Assembly: GCF_023078275.1 (NCBI RefSeq)
Contig: NC_062971.1
Span: 682,001-746,000 of the forward strand
Source of the DNA: Leguminivora glycinivorella
Taxonomy: Eukaryota > Arthropoda > Insecta > Lepidoptera > Tortricidae
Direction: 5' to 3'
Length of the DNA stretch: 64,000 nt
The position numbers and the translations under genes are program-made. Positions 53,599 to 64,000 of this stretch are shown here, in pieces. Below the pieces are notes generated by a model. It did no database searches. It worked only from the letters and a program-made list of their open reading frames with translations, and had not been told where the DNA came from. Numbering within the stretch: the first letter of the stretch is position 1; each line of letters begins with the position of its first letter.

Positions 53599-55852
53599 AC
53601 AGTTTTGTTCAGAATTTCAAGCGCTATCGATCTGTGTAGTTAAAATTTCGATATCTCTTAAAAAGTTGCCTTTACGACCAAGATTTTCTACTATGGACTA
53701 GCAAAAATAGCTTTTCTGAAGGGGCGTAAATATCAAGTCATTAATTATAAATTATTATTTGTGTCGTAAAGGAAATCTACAAATAAAAATATAGTCGTAA
53801 GTCACCTTGATATATATTATTGCCCTTTAAGCCCTTACTTTTTAAGGATCACTTTCTATAGTAGTGTGGTAAAGTTGGGCGTAAAGGACAAGTTTTTTTG
53901 TTCTTCGTCCTTTACGACCAGCACTAAAAATATTTTATCCGCAACTGTAATCGATATCATTGGGTTCAATTGTCGTAAAGGACATATAATGCAGGTTTCC
54001 AAGAGAAAGATAAACCCACTTTTTTGTTTTTTTGGCCTATATTTGTGACGTGTATAAGAAAAATATGCAGATTACGAGTATCTTTAACCTAGTGTAACAA
54101 CCGTAGTGATAAACTAAACGATTTAGAAGATAGATGGTTGTAAAGGACACGTCAAAAGCTATTAACGTCCTTTACACCCATGATTTGATAGGGTCGTAAA
54201 TGACGGTCTTAGATGATTTTTATACAAAACCGGGGCGTAATTGTAACCGAAATGGTACAAATGTTGTGCTAAGTTTACAATTAAAAACTGGAAAAATGTG
54301 TCAAAACGTACTTAATATGGCATAGAATAGACATTATTTTAATGCAGTGTATTATTTATCTAAGCTATCTTAGAAACAAAAAAGAACAAGACTATTTTAT
54401 ATCCAGTTTTGTAATAAAGAAACAATATTTGCTTAAAAACGATCTACTAATACTTTGGCAACAAGCTCAAAGTTATTTTTTTAGTATTCGCCGCTGTTGA
54501 ATAGTCAGTAGGTTACGCATTCAGCCTTTAATTCTAGCGGGGAAACGCTTTCGTAGTATTATTATACTGCGACGAGATGTAGGTAATTTAAAAAAAACAC
54601 TATGGTATTCAGGGTACGTACCCACAACGTATGCACAAACGCTCACGATAATATCTATTTCGTAGCTATATATTTTTTTCGTAGCTATAGCTATAGCTTT
54701 ATCGCTCTTGCGTATTGCACCAGACTGCATTTTTGTCGGCGTCTGGCGTCGACGATTGCCATTCAGCTACGCCGCCAGTAAACTTTAACAGTAGACTATA
54801 CTAACATTTAGTGCGACAATAACAGGTGCGTTTCGCTAGCGAATGAGCGTTAGCGTTTGGTGACAGGTACTTAAAGCATTGACTATAATATTTCTAGGAT
54901 TGAACTCATAATTAAGATTATTCTTACTTAACAGGTTAAAGACTAAATAACAATCTTCTGTTTTAAAATTATCAAAAATATGCATCAACATAGTAGGTAG
55001 TCTTGACTACAGTTACTATTATTTATTAGTTGGTCACAGTTTGTATACGCGTCTTAACTTGCGTTTATAAATTGGTACTTAACTCTTAGTTATTCTTAGA
55101 ACTTCTTTCTACTTTATACTTAAAATTACTGTCGTATTAATATAGTCTACTGTTCACAGTTGCTGATTAAAGTTTACGTGATTACCATTAGTGTTTTTAT
55201 ATTTACTTAAACTACGAAAGCGTTTCCCTGCTAGAATTAAATACTGAATGCGTAACTTATTGAGAGTTGAGACAGCGGCGAGTACTAAAATAATAACTTT
55301 CCAAAATACTAGATAGTTTTTAAGCAAATGTTGTTTCTTTATTGCAAAACTGGATATAAAATAGTCTTGTTCTTTGTCTCTGCTAAATATTTAGATAAAT
55401 ATACACTGTAACACTAATGTGGCTATTCTATGCCATATTAACTACGTTTTGATACATTTTTCAAGTTTCTCAATTGTAAACTAAGCTAAAAACAGTTGCC
55501 ATTTGTACCATTCCGGTTACATTTACGCCCCGAATTTGTATAAAAATCATCTAAGACCGTCATTTACGACCCTATCAACTCTAATTGTTCAAAAAAATCG
55601 TGGGTGTAAAGGACGTCCATAGCATTTTGACGTGTCCTTTACAACCATCTAACTTCTAAACCGTTTAGTTTATCACTACGGTTGCTACACTAGGTGAAGG
55701 ATACTAAAAATCTACATATTTTTCTATATACGTCACAAATATAGGTCAAAAAACAAAAAAGATATAAACATTTTTCTAAAAAAAAAGTTGTTTTTTGCTT
55801 CTCCTGAAAACCTGCATTTTGTCCTTTACGCCAATTGAACCCAAAGGTATCG
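53599..55852. mobile_element. 2.25-kb foldback element inserted in a SINE
   Basis: Arms 53951-54565 and 55215-55852 are inverted copies: ATTGGGTTCAATTGTCGTAA vs TTACGCCAATTGAACCCAAA; GGGAAACGCTTTCGTAGTA-like vs TACGAAAGCGTTTCCCTGCT. The two outside pieces are halves of one minus-strand SINE. ATATCT occurs at 53593-53598 and 55853-55858, a likely 6-bp target duplication. No ORF of note. At least 15 degenerate GTCGTAAAGGAC motifs occur, in both orientations. Superfamily unknown. Confidence 0.8.
54613..54773. mobile_element. MITE, GTAGCCGAATGGCA family, nested in the foldback spacer
   Basis: Reverse copy: ATGCACAAACGCTCACGATA ... ATTGCCATTCAGCTAC. It lies between the arms of the foldback element. 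Confidence 0.7.
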
Positions 55853-55957
55853 ATATCTGTGCTCATCACACAAATAAATGCCCTTACCGGGATTCGAACC
55901 CAGGACCGCGGCTCAGCAGGCAGGGTCACTACCGACTGAGCCAGACCGGTCGTCGGT
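55853..55957 (-). mobile_element. tRNA-derived SINE, 5' part of split copy
   Basis: Starts ATATCTGTGCTCATCACAC and runs to GAGCCAGACCGGTCGTCGG, containing the B box as GGGATTCGAACCCAGG. It joins exactly to the piece ending at 53598. Confidence 0.85.
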
Positions 55958-56340
55958 ATGTTGAGAAACGTCGTCATTGGCAAAATCTACCTCGGAAAAA
56001 AGACCGAGGAGTGAAAGCCTACTATGCTCCTCGCGCTGCCCCTTGCGCTGCCGCGATGTTGTCCTCTCCGGCCGCACACTGCCCTACTCGCACGATTAAT
56101 CGCACTAATATAAGTTGTTGCCGGCCCGACGACTCGCGCCAAAAAACCGACAAAATAGGGAGCGGTGGACATGACGAGGAGCATGACGAGCGGCATGGCG
56201 AGTAGCGCGGCCACACTATTTATGCCTCAGCCTACTTCCCTCGCTACTTCCCACGCCGCTCGTCGAGTGTGTAGCTGAGGTAAAACGTAGGTCCCTCCGT
56301 AATACATCCTACTTCCTAAGTACGTCCTACTGTTTTCGTT

Positions 56341-56408
56341 ACACAACCGGGATCCGAACCCAGGATTGTGGTTTAGCAGACAGGGTCACTAGACCAGACC
56401 GGTGTCGT
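56341..56408 (-). mobile_element. SINE 5' fragment
   Basis: CCGGGATCCGAACCCAGGAT then AGACCAGACCGGTGTCG: the promoter end of the same SINE family, reversed. Confidence 0.65.
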
Positions 56409-56638
56409 AGTCTATGGTAACAGTAGATCTATGGACATCGTATCTTTACGATAGGCGACCAAGAGCTTAGCTATTTAAACGGGCCAAATGTGAAGGCCAG
56501 ACATGACACGTATGATATTTACACTTATCTGTATTGACTTTATAAAAACGCCCAATGACGCAACAGCAAATGTTCTCATCGTCAATTTGGGCTGGGAGTC
56601 TGGGGCTTTGGTCTGGGGCCTGTGTGGAAACGCGTTGC

Positions 56639-56711
56639 ATGCGTAATAAATGGACGCGATTGGGACATTATCCAATGCGTAATAAATGGACGCGATTGGG
56701 ACATTATCCAA
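56639..56711 (+). repeat. 36-bp perfect tandem duplication
   Basis: TGCGTAATAAATGGACGCGA TTGGGACATTATCCAA occurs twice head to tail. Confidence 0.85.
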
Positions 56712-57197
56712 TTTGGACCCCTGGCAGCACGTATTAACATAACCCTCCTGTAGGGAGTGTATGCTAACAGGACAAGACAGGACAATACAGTACTCGCGCA
56801 CAAAGGGTTCCGTAGCAGCAAATAAAGGTAAACTTATTATGTTGGATCAAAGTCAGTTAAAAACTCAAAAAAAAACCTTTTCAAACCAAAAATCGTTGAA
56901 AGCCTTAGGTACCTGAAATGTTATAAAAATAGAGGGGGGGGAGTCTACGACTTTGAGTCACAAAATCTAGAGTTGGTCTTTTCCAGGACCATAGAAGATA
57001 TCTAAATTTAAAAGTCAATTCTTTTTTTTTTACTATTTAGTGTCATTGTAGCGGTTCATACACACTCCCATACATCACCAATGAAATTAATAATAGACAG
57101 ACGGACAGACGGACAAAAATGGGAATGTCCTACAGCTGTAATTGCCATAATGCATAAGGGACTAGAGACCAAAGAGTAGTATCTACTTAATATTATA

Positions 57198-57346
57198 ACC
57201 TAACCTAACCACAAAATGAAAATTTTGAAAAAACCCCCGACCGCGACCTAGTGGACCGATTTTCATGAAACATGGCTAAGAACTCAGCTTTCAGACAAAA
57301 AAAAACTAAATCAAAATCGGTTCATCCGTTCGAGAGCTACGATGCC

Positions 57347-57405
<59 letters not shown>

Positions 57406-57466
57406 TACACACAGACAGACACGTCAAACTTATAACACCCCTTCGTTTTTGCGTCGGGGGTTAAAA
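57198..57466 (+). repeat. GTCGGGGGTTA repeat with (ACAG)n
   Basis: Same layout; internal deletion after TGGCTAAGAAC. Confidence 0.7.
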
Positions 57467-57472
57467 AGAGGA

Positions 57473-57673
57473 AAGTGTGTCCGACTTTCACGGTAAAATG
57501 GAGCGACAAATTGTTGTGATTTTGTAAGTAGAGATAGTTGAAGGGATGGAGAGTGACATAGACTACTTTTAGTCTCTTCCTAACCCCTCACTTCCCTAAA
57601 ACGGGGTGTGGAAATTTGTAAGGAGTATTCCGCAATATTCAAAAAGGCGAAAGAAGCCGCGGGCAAAAGCTAG
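57473..57673 (+). mobile_element. Helitron-like element, 5'-truncated and rearranged
   Basis: TCCGACTTTCACGG ... GAAGCCGCGGGCAAAAGCTA G, with about 60 extra bases inserted before the end. It abuts the (ACAG)n repeat ending at 57466. Confidence 0.6.
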
Positions 57674-57989
57674 TAATATATATGAGACTAGAGGTCTTAA
57701 ATAAATGTAAACAAAATCTACCCTCAAAAGGCTCCTATCCTAATACTAATAGAGGATAGATGAAAACATCACACAACCAAAATAATAAAAAGACAGGTTG
57801 TTAAAAAAGTAACTGATCCATTTGTTTTTGTATTGGGTTGGTTTTTCGGACAATTTAATTCAATGTATTTATTTATTTCAGCCATAAAAGTCCATACTTT
57901 TCATATTTAAATTATCCCAAATCATGGTCACCATAAGAGCAGCTACAGTGCAACCTTCAATCTGTGCTCAGTAGACAGACACAGCCGAT

Positions 57990-58067
57990 ATGGGTGACGT
58001 TACTTTGGAATTCCTTCAGGAGCTGCTTAAGGACGATTATCCTGATGTCACTATTCAGGATTTTGAG
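57990..58067 (+). CDS. EcKinase-like exon 1
   Basis: 26 codons MGDVTLEFLQELLKDDYP..QDFE, donor GAG|GTAATT, phase 0. An upstream TTTATTTCAG at 57872-57881 could be a 5' UTR acceptor. Confidence 0.88.
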
Positions 58068-61000
58068 GTAATTTTACATAATAAATATTTGATAATTTTA
58101 TTTTACATATAAATATTTACATAAAAAATATTCATCTTTCTTTCTTCTTTCATTTGTTTACCCTCGCAAGGATGATAAATTTTGTTTTTGAATTTGGAGT
58201 TTTTCCCTCTGCCAACAAATTGTTCTGCAGTTTGGCAGAAGAATAAATTGAATGTTATCAAAATTTATTTTGAGAATAAACATTTTTTTTTCTATAAGGG
58301 ACCCGGTCCTTGTGTTCCAAGTTTAGCAATCTAAGAATTTAACTGTGGGGTCTGTAGGTAAAAAAAGATTATTGTCTTGAACGCTTCAGTGAGTACAAGT
58401 CCTCATTTTACTTTAATGTTACTACCAGTAGTATCTCGCATAATATCTGCACTGCTCCATCCCTTTATAATTACTAAATTTAGCTATTGCGGCCGAAAGA
58501 AATCTATTGGTTAAGTATGTAGATTTGGTGAATTATTTTTTCTAACGGTGTCTATTCTTACTATTCTTAGGGCGCCCCAGGTACTAAACGCGGAGACAAC
58601 TACACATCAATGGTATTTCGCATCCAACTGAAAGGCATCCAGCAGGATGTCTCCGGCGAGACAGTCCCTTGGTCCGGCTCCATTATCTACAAGTGTCTGC
58701 CCGACAGCATTGAGAGAAGAAAAACCTTCAAAAGCGAAGAGTTGTTCTGCAATGAAGTGGCCTTTTACAACAAGATCTGGCCAGCTTTGGATAACTTTCA
58801 ACGGCAGCGAAATATCAAGAGTCCCTTTAAGGCGATACCGAAGTGCTATCTAGCGCAGGACGATCTGGTAATTTTAAAGGATTTGAAGCAGCAGGGGTTT
58901 GTGATGCCAGACAGAAGACAAGGTATGTTAATATTTCCACATATCCTTCTCTTGCACTTTACCTTTAAATCTAAGATTTGTGGTATTGTTTGGGATGTTT
59001 AATCCTTAGAACACAAACACGATCATTGGCGTCATAAATGTTGTCGGAATATACGAATGTTGTCTGATCTCAATCCCCGACAATCAGTTGGTCTCTTGAA
59101 TGTCAAAGAGTTTGTCAATGGAAATAGTTATTTGTTTTACAAGGGGGCACAAAGTAGTTGTTTAACCGCACGTGCCAATATTGATACCTGAGCAAGCGAA
59201 AGATTCCAATATTGAACCGCGAGCGTAGCGAGTGGTTCAAAAAGTGGAATTTTGAGCGTTGCGAGGGTATCAAGGCACGAAGGTTAAACAAACTTTGCCA
59301 CCGAGTGAAACACAAAATTTTTCATCACACCAACACGAACAAAATACTGACTATAAAACATCAATATAAATCAAATCCAGCAATTTATTCAATATTTATG
59401 ATTCAAAATCATCATTTATAGGTAAAATCTAGCAGCCAGATTAAGACATCGAGTTAAAATTTGTATGAAATTACTTTGCCCCCTTGTGGATAAAATGCAA
59501 TTTTGCTATCTGTTTTCGAATAGCAAAGAAAGCCTTTACCAGTTGGTGAGGTGAAAATTATTTTACACTACTTCGCAAAGCACCTAATACATTTCTCGTC
59601 AAGTCGAAACTTCAAAGGGCCATATGTTCTGAAAAACGTCTTTCGATACATGTGCGAATAGGGAATTCGTAACTCGTGTGGATATAAAACATCCTAAGTC
59701 GTGTTCTAATTTATCACCACTGTTTAGAATTTCGTCGTTACCGCACTTGTATCGTAATGTGCTATTGTTTCTAGGACTTACTATCGAGCAGTGCTATTTT
59801 GTGCTCAAGAACCTATCACAGTTCCACGCTCTGTCACTGGCGATGAAGCATTACAACCCAGAAGCTTTCTACGATCTAATTGACGTACACGACGGCATCA
59901 CTGAAGGTAACTCCATATAGCCCTAACTTTTGCCCGTGATTTTGTCTGTATGGAAAAAATATAGAATAATAGATTTTGAGCATCATCATGCTTACGTTTA
60001 ATATAACAAGCGCTGCCTCAGCTACGAGTAGTTGCCTTACTTTTGGGGTAGAAGTGATATATTTTTACAAGCTTTTATTCAACTTGCCTTAAAAACATAT
60101 ATTAAAATTAAAGGAAAAATGGAAAAATTCACACCTCCGGCAGGACTCGAACCTGCGACCTCTGGCCTTGCCGGGGCCATAAAAAAAAAAATAAACAAAA
60201 TTTTTCCTTAAAAAAACTGATTGACATCGATGTTCACTTAGGTACTCCAAACGATGAGTGTCCTACAAAGGCGCGATTTTTGACATTCTTTCTACTTCCG
60301 ATCCGATACCTAGGAATCCTAGGATTAAACAATGACTGGAGAAAATCGTGGACTTGTTAGTTACATAATATGTTAGTTTGGGTCAAAACGTAGACGCTAA
60401 ATTTGACCCACTTCCCGGTTTCCGATTGATCTGACCAAATTTTGCACACGTATGTAAATCACGTGATAATGCAATGTCATGGAGCTGATCTGGTGATGGA
60501 ACAGAAAGATGGTCAAAGGAACTCTGTAATGAAACGTCGTATCCCCATCGAGTAAGGGGTTTTTAGAAACGTCTCGGAGAGCAGTAGATGACTGTTGAAA
60601 GAAAGGTACAGTTGGCGATAAAAGCTTGTGCCAAAAATGATTTTTTTGTAAGAAAACTTATTTACGCTCTTAATAAATGATTTCCGGGAACTGAAACTAA
60701 AACTGTTCTATGTCCTCACTTATTCAGTAGCTAAAACTTAGCAACTGACAGAGGATATCATGTACCTGTGCTTTTCGTATCTATTTTTTAGGACATTTCA
60801 TATTCTTCCCTACTCATCTTTGTTGTGTTGCGTCAGTATTGTTTTCAGGGGACAACGAAGAGTATTACAAGTCCTACTACAGAGAAGCGATGCACAACGC
60901 TTTAGACATGGTCGAAGAAGGGCTGGCAGACTCTGAAGACAAGGTACCGTGTCAAAAGGGCACGTAACTTAGAAAAACTCAAAAGATTAGAGAATTTGTT

Positions 61001-61734
61001 TGTATTACAAATTTGGTTGTAGGTACTTTTGTATTAGTACAAATTTGGTTGTATATTTGACTTTTTTTAACACTACGTCGGTGGCAAACGGGCATACGGT
61101 CCGCCTGATGGAAAGCGGTCACCGTAACCTATGGACGCCTGGAACTCAAGGGGTGTCACGTGAGCGTTGCCGAACTTGTACACTCCTTTTTTGAAGAACC
61201 CCATAAGTACTGTAGTTCATCGGGAATAGATAGATAATAGATAGAAAAACAAAGAAGTTAGTTAAGCGTTTTTTCTGTCCCCAGGAAAAATATCTGTCGA
61301 AATTTCGTGAATTCTGCAGTGAGGATACCTTCTTCCAAATGATGGTTTCCTTGGTGACGCCACGGGAGCCATTAGCTGTAATCAACCATGGGGATTGTTG
61401 GACCAACAACTTCTTATTCCGATACGTGGATGGTGATATAGCTGAGGTAATCTATGAATTACATTCCAACATTTTTTAATTAATTTGTTCGTATCGTTGT
61501 CAAAGTCCCACAAGATGATCTTCTCTATAATGGTGGTATGGATCTGTCCGTCGGATCTGCCTGACAGATGTGTCTGGCGGACACATCCGACCATGATGAA
61601 CCACAGATTTGTCTGCCGGGTATCTGATGTGATGCTCTCCAGCAACCCCACTTTACGTTTTAGTACCTACGTTTAAAAATGATTTAGTACGTTTAATAAG
61701 CATTATAAGTCGCAAGGGTCTTATAAGTTTGACG

Positions 61735-61773
<39 letters not shown>

Positions 61774-63698
61774 GTGTGTGTGTGTGTGTCTGTCTGTGGC
61801 ATCGTAGCTTCCGTACGGATGAACTGATTTAGATTTAGTTTTTTTTGTTTGAGAGCTGAATTTGTCGGGAGTGTTCTTAGCCATGTTTCTTGAAAATCGG
61901 TCCACTATTTCGGGGGTTTTTCAAAATTTTAATTATGTGGTTAGGTTATGGTCTTATATTTTCTAGATGGTCACAGTAGACTTCCAACTAGTCCGATACT
62001 CGTCTCCGACCGTGGATTTAGCCTACCTTCTCTACCTCTGCTTGTCAAGAGAGCAAAGGACGGAGCATCTGCCGTCTCTCCTAGAGTATTATACCGAGGA
62101 GCTGCATAAGAGATTGGTAGAGCTGAGCGATGATGGGGCGGCGTTTATGGATAAAAAGACGCTAAATGAAATGTGAGTATTCTTTTTTATTAATGTTAGC
62201 TTTTTTTGTAACATTATTTGTATGAGTCATAGAGTCAGCCCACGATATGTTTACAACTATTTTAGCCCTGATAGCCCTGCCTCTGTAAGGGTTAAGTAAA
62301 TATAATCATTTCATCGAATTTTGACGTTTAAAATAACAGTTGCACCTGTAAGGCTGTCAAAATTCTTGCAAACTTATCGTGGACTGACTCTACATCTCGT
62401 AAGTTTCCATCAAATGTTGGCAACTTTTTTTTGTAACGTTGGGCAAATGCATTTACGCATGCGATCCGCTCCAGAGGACCAGGGGCGATGACGGACTAAC
62501 CAGTGTAGGACTACCGTCTAAAACCACCAACGAATTCCGTTCCGTCTCCGCCTTGGGTGGAGTGTCGCAGGGCCACGTACTCACCGGCGGGCGGCCTGCT
62601 GGCCGCATGCAGTTGTTGGCAACCTAGTCAACCTACCTCCAACCATTCTGGTGTTTAGGCGACTTGTCTGCCTCCAATGTCATAAAAAGCATTTTTAAAC
62701 ATTTTTATTTTAAACATAGGTATACATCACAATCAATTGTGAACCACAATCAAAAGGGAATTGTGTTTGTAAAGAGAAAAGTAATTATAATATCATCCAT
62801 TTTTCTGCTAACAAGGGCAATTAATATGATTGTTTCACTTTCGCAAAGGTTCCAAGAAGAGTTTCACCGTAGCGGTAAATTTGGCCTCGGAGTGGCTCTG
62901 GACATGTACCCGATCATGACTTGCAACAGTAATGAGGCGCCTAATGTCTACCAGGCTAAGGTAAGATAAAGCTCATATTACCTCATAATGGTAAGGTAAC
63001 ATTCCACAAATTTCGTAACGATAGCAAAAGTAACAAAATTTTGTTTATTTAATGGCAATAGTAACGCGAAGCCAAATCTATACCAGGCAATCTCTGTAGG
63101 TAAGTTTTACACGCTTGAAATGAAATGAAATAAAAATGATTTATTGTCAGATCAGACCAAAGGAAAAAATATAAAATATGTCAAAAATAATATAATCGAG
63201 TAGGGGTTTTTAAAAACGTCTCGGAGAGCAGTAGATGATTGTTGAAAGAAAGGTAGGTACAGTCGGCGATATTGTGCCAAAAATGGAATTTTTGCAAAAT
63301 GTGTTTTATCTCATCACGGTGTGGTAACAGAATGACTTTACACAAGAAAATTTCGCGTTGTCTTTGACGCAGAAAGCGAATGCTGGAGCTTTTCTCTTTA
63401 GGTCCAACCATAATTAATGATGAATCTAATATTTACTACATAAAATTGAACCTACTGTATAGGCAATATAATTGATTATTTTTAGTGTTTTGTTACAAAA
63501 CTGAAGGAAATGAAATAAACTACTAATTATTATAATATTGTTCCGTGATGGGAAAGACATTATAATATAAGTTTTTCTTTCTAGGATAGTGAAGTTGTAC
63601 CTACTAATGAATCGACCCCAGTATCCACGTTGAATGCGGCGTGCAGGAAGAAAATGACGGATTTAGTCAGAGAACTCGTTGATGGGGGAGTACTATAA
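57990..63698 (+). CDS. CHK/EcKinase-like small-molecule kinase, 8 exons, 416 aa
   Basis: Member of the insect EcKinase (CHK kinase-like) family, protein-kinase-fold enzymes thought to phosphorylate ecdysteroids or other small alcohols; the substrate cannot be read from sequence. Exons: 57990-58067, 58571-58922, 59775-59906, 60849-60943, 61285-61446, 61967-62172, 62849-62960, 63585-63698; all GT..AG, phases consistent, 1251 nt. Start ATG gives MGDVTLEFLQELLKDDYPDV. ATP lobe: GDNYTSMVFRI (34-44), Lys67 in IIYKCLP, Glu88 in NEVAFY. Brenner-type catalytic loop INHGDCWTNNFLF with H254-G255-D256. Metal motif VTVDFQLVRYSSPTVDLAYL with D278. Length is normal for the family. Introns carry Tc1/MITE-type repeats. 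Tail DGGVL, stop TAA at 63696-63698. Confidence 0.93.
58571..58922 (+). CDS. EcKinase-like exon 2: ATP-binding lobe
   Basis: Acceptor ATTCTTAG, donor CAAG|GTATGT. Encodes GAPGTKRGDNYTSMVFRI through LVILKDLKQQGFVMPDRRQ, including the nucleotide-binding Lys and Glu. Confidence 0.95.
59139..59487. mobile_element. Inverted-repeat MITE in EcKinase-like intron 2
   Basis: ACAAGGGGGCACAAAGTAG and the inverse ACTTTGCCCCCTTGT; the core has GAACCGCGAGCGTAGCGAGT. Confidence 0.72.
59575..59770. repeat. Diverged copy of the 15200 repeat, abutting EcKinase-like exon 3
   Basis: CTGAAAAACGTCTTTCGATA, GGAATTCGTAACTCGTGTGG, CGCACTTGTATCGTAATGTG. Its end supplies part of the acceptor tract before 59775. Confidence 0.6.
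59775..59906 (+). CDS. EcKinase-like exon 3
   Basis: Encodes LTIEQCYFVLKNLSQFHALS LAMKH; the xFHALSLAMK block is a family hallmark. Donor G|GTAACT. Confidence 0.93.
60120..60192 (-). mobile_element. tRNA-like repeat fragment
   Basis: CGGCAGGACTCGAACCTGCG is a reversed B box (GGTTCGAGTCC) with a following A-run; another tRNA-derived repeat type in an EcKinase-like intron. Confidence 0.5.
60849..60943 (+). CDS. EcKinase-like exon 4
   Basis: 95-nt exon after TGTTTTCAG; encodes DNEEYYKSYYREAMHNALDM then VEEGLADSEDK. Phase fits both sides. Confidence 0.9.
61285..61446 (+). CDS. EcKinase-like exon 5: catalytic loop
   Basis: Encodes PREPLAVINHGDCWTNNFLF, containing the catalytic Asp. Acceptor GTCCCCAG, donor GAG|GTAATC. 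Confidence 0.96.
61708..61949 (-). repeat. GTCGGGGGTTA repeat, reverse, in EcKinase-like intron 5
   Basis: (TGTC)n at 61737-61795, then GCCATGTTTCTTGAAAATCG and AATTATGTGGTTAGGTTATG. Confidence 0.7.
61967..62172 (+). CDS. EcKinase-like exon 6: metal-binding DFQ
   Basis: Encodes MVTVDFQLVRYSSPTVDLAY and a helical stretch to KKTLNE; donor AT|GTGAGT. Confidence 0.95.
62849..62960 (+). CDS. EcKinase-like exon 7
   Basis: Acceptor TTTCGCAAAG (weak tract). Encodes FQEEFHRSGKFGLGVALDMY PIMTCNSNE; the GLGVALDMYPI string is typical of the family. Confidence 0.92.
63585..63698 (+). CDS. EcKinase-like exon 8 (terminal)
   Basis: Acceptor CTTTCTAG; encodes DSEVVPTNESTPVSTLNAAC, RKKMTDLVRELVDGGVL and TAA. 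An AATAAA at 63805 lies in an adjacent SINE tail and could serve as the poly(A) signal. Confidence 0.9.
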   Translation, partial: DSEVVPTNESTPVSTLNAACRKKMTDLVRELVDGGVL

Positions 63699-63794
63699 TA
63701 GTTAGTACTGTTAGTAGTTTTAAGTTTAAGTAATTTTTTTTGTGCACAAATTGGGCCTTCAATCAATTAGAACCTTCACGGATTCTGATAATAG

Positions 63795-64000
63795 TGAATA
63801 GGTAAATAAATAATAAATAAATATTTAGGACATTTTACACAAATTGACTGAGTCCCACGGTAAGCTCAAGAAGGCTTGTGTTGCGGGTACTCAGACAAGG
63901 ATATATATAATATACAAATACCTATAATATACACATCACAGAAAACATCCGTTACTCAGGAACAAATATCTGCGTTCATAACACAAATAAATGCCCTGAC
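63795..64000 (-). mobile_element. tRNA-derived SINE, cut by window end
   Basis: TTTAGGACATTTTACACAAA ... GAAAACATCCGTTACTCAGG ... ATAAATGCCCTGAC; the promoter half lies past 64000. It begins about 100 bp after the EcKinase-like stop. Confidence 0.8.

Larger units (their letters stand above)
55958..57197. other. No gene seen
   Basis: A GC-richer part at 56010-56275 with partial self-inversion, a SINE fragment, the 36-bp tandem duplication, then AT-rich DNA. Confidence 0.45.

Noticed and set aside
56022..56216. Overlapping ORFs on both strands (MAALLAMPLVMLLVMST and others)
   Set aside because: GC-rich partly palindromic repeat DNA; no conserved motif and frames on both strands are equally open.
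57306..57509. ORFs with VCLSVCLSVCLSV peptide at 21071, 53087 and 57306
   Set aside because: Translation of the (ACAG)n microsatellite inside the GTCGGGGG repeat.

Overview
AT-rich insect DNA, almost certainly from a moth or butterfly. The host genes are intron-rich with GT..AG introns. The spaces between exons are filled with repeats typical of lepidopteran genomes: tRNA-derived SINEs with a GGTTCGAATCC B box, Helitron-like elements that start TC and end CTAG, RTE-type LINE tails ending in (GAT)n, and many short palindromic DNA elements.

Three host genes can be read. (1) The 3' half of dystrophin lies on the + strand in 17 exons between 24993 and 35310. Together they give 2406 nt with every splice phase consistent, coding for 801 residues: the end of a spectrin repeat, WW domain, EF-hand region, ZZ zinc finger, paired coiled coils and a conserved C-terminus. 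Earlier exons are outside the window or were not recognised. (2) A two-exon Cks gene (93 aa, Cks85A-like) lies on the - strand, with CDS parts 45905-45963 and 42150-42372; an intact mariner transposon sits in its intron. (3) A CHK/EcKinase-like small-molecule kinase lies on the + strand in 8 exons between 57990 and 63698 (416 aa), with its catalytic HGD and DFQ motifs in place.

The rest is mobile DNA. 0-15.4 kb holds repeats and relics only. 15.47-20.73 kb is a complete RNase H-bearing I-group LINE on the - strand, with both ORFs open, a poly(A) tail and a 15-bp target duplication. 21-24.9 kb has repeat fragments and a deleted Tc1-like element. 35.3-42.1 kb, between the convergent dystrophin and Cks genes, carries the dystrophin 3' UTR and several inverted-repeat elements. 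44.45-45.74 kb is the intact mariner. 46.5-47.6 kb is a dead mariner inside an inverted-repeat element. 47.9-52.6 kb is a second LINE (CR1/Jockey-like) with a frameshifted ORF2. 53.46-55.96 kb is one SINE split by a 2.25-kb foldback element full of a GTCGTAAAGGAC-like motif.

The most unusual observations are these. Fragments of four different dystrophin exons are copied as relics into the intron just downstream of the parent exon; one of them is an exact 120-bp period array carrying eight GTAAGT donor sites. The foldback element with its motif cluster has a cleanly readable empty site in the SINE. I did not find a convincing new multi-gene system. All calls are by reading only; no database search was possible.
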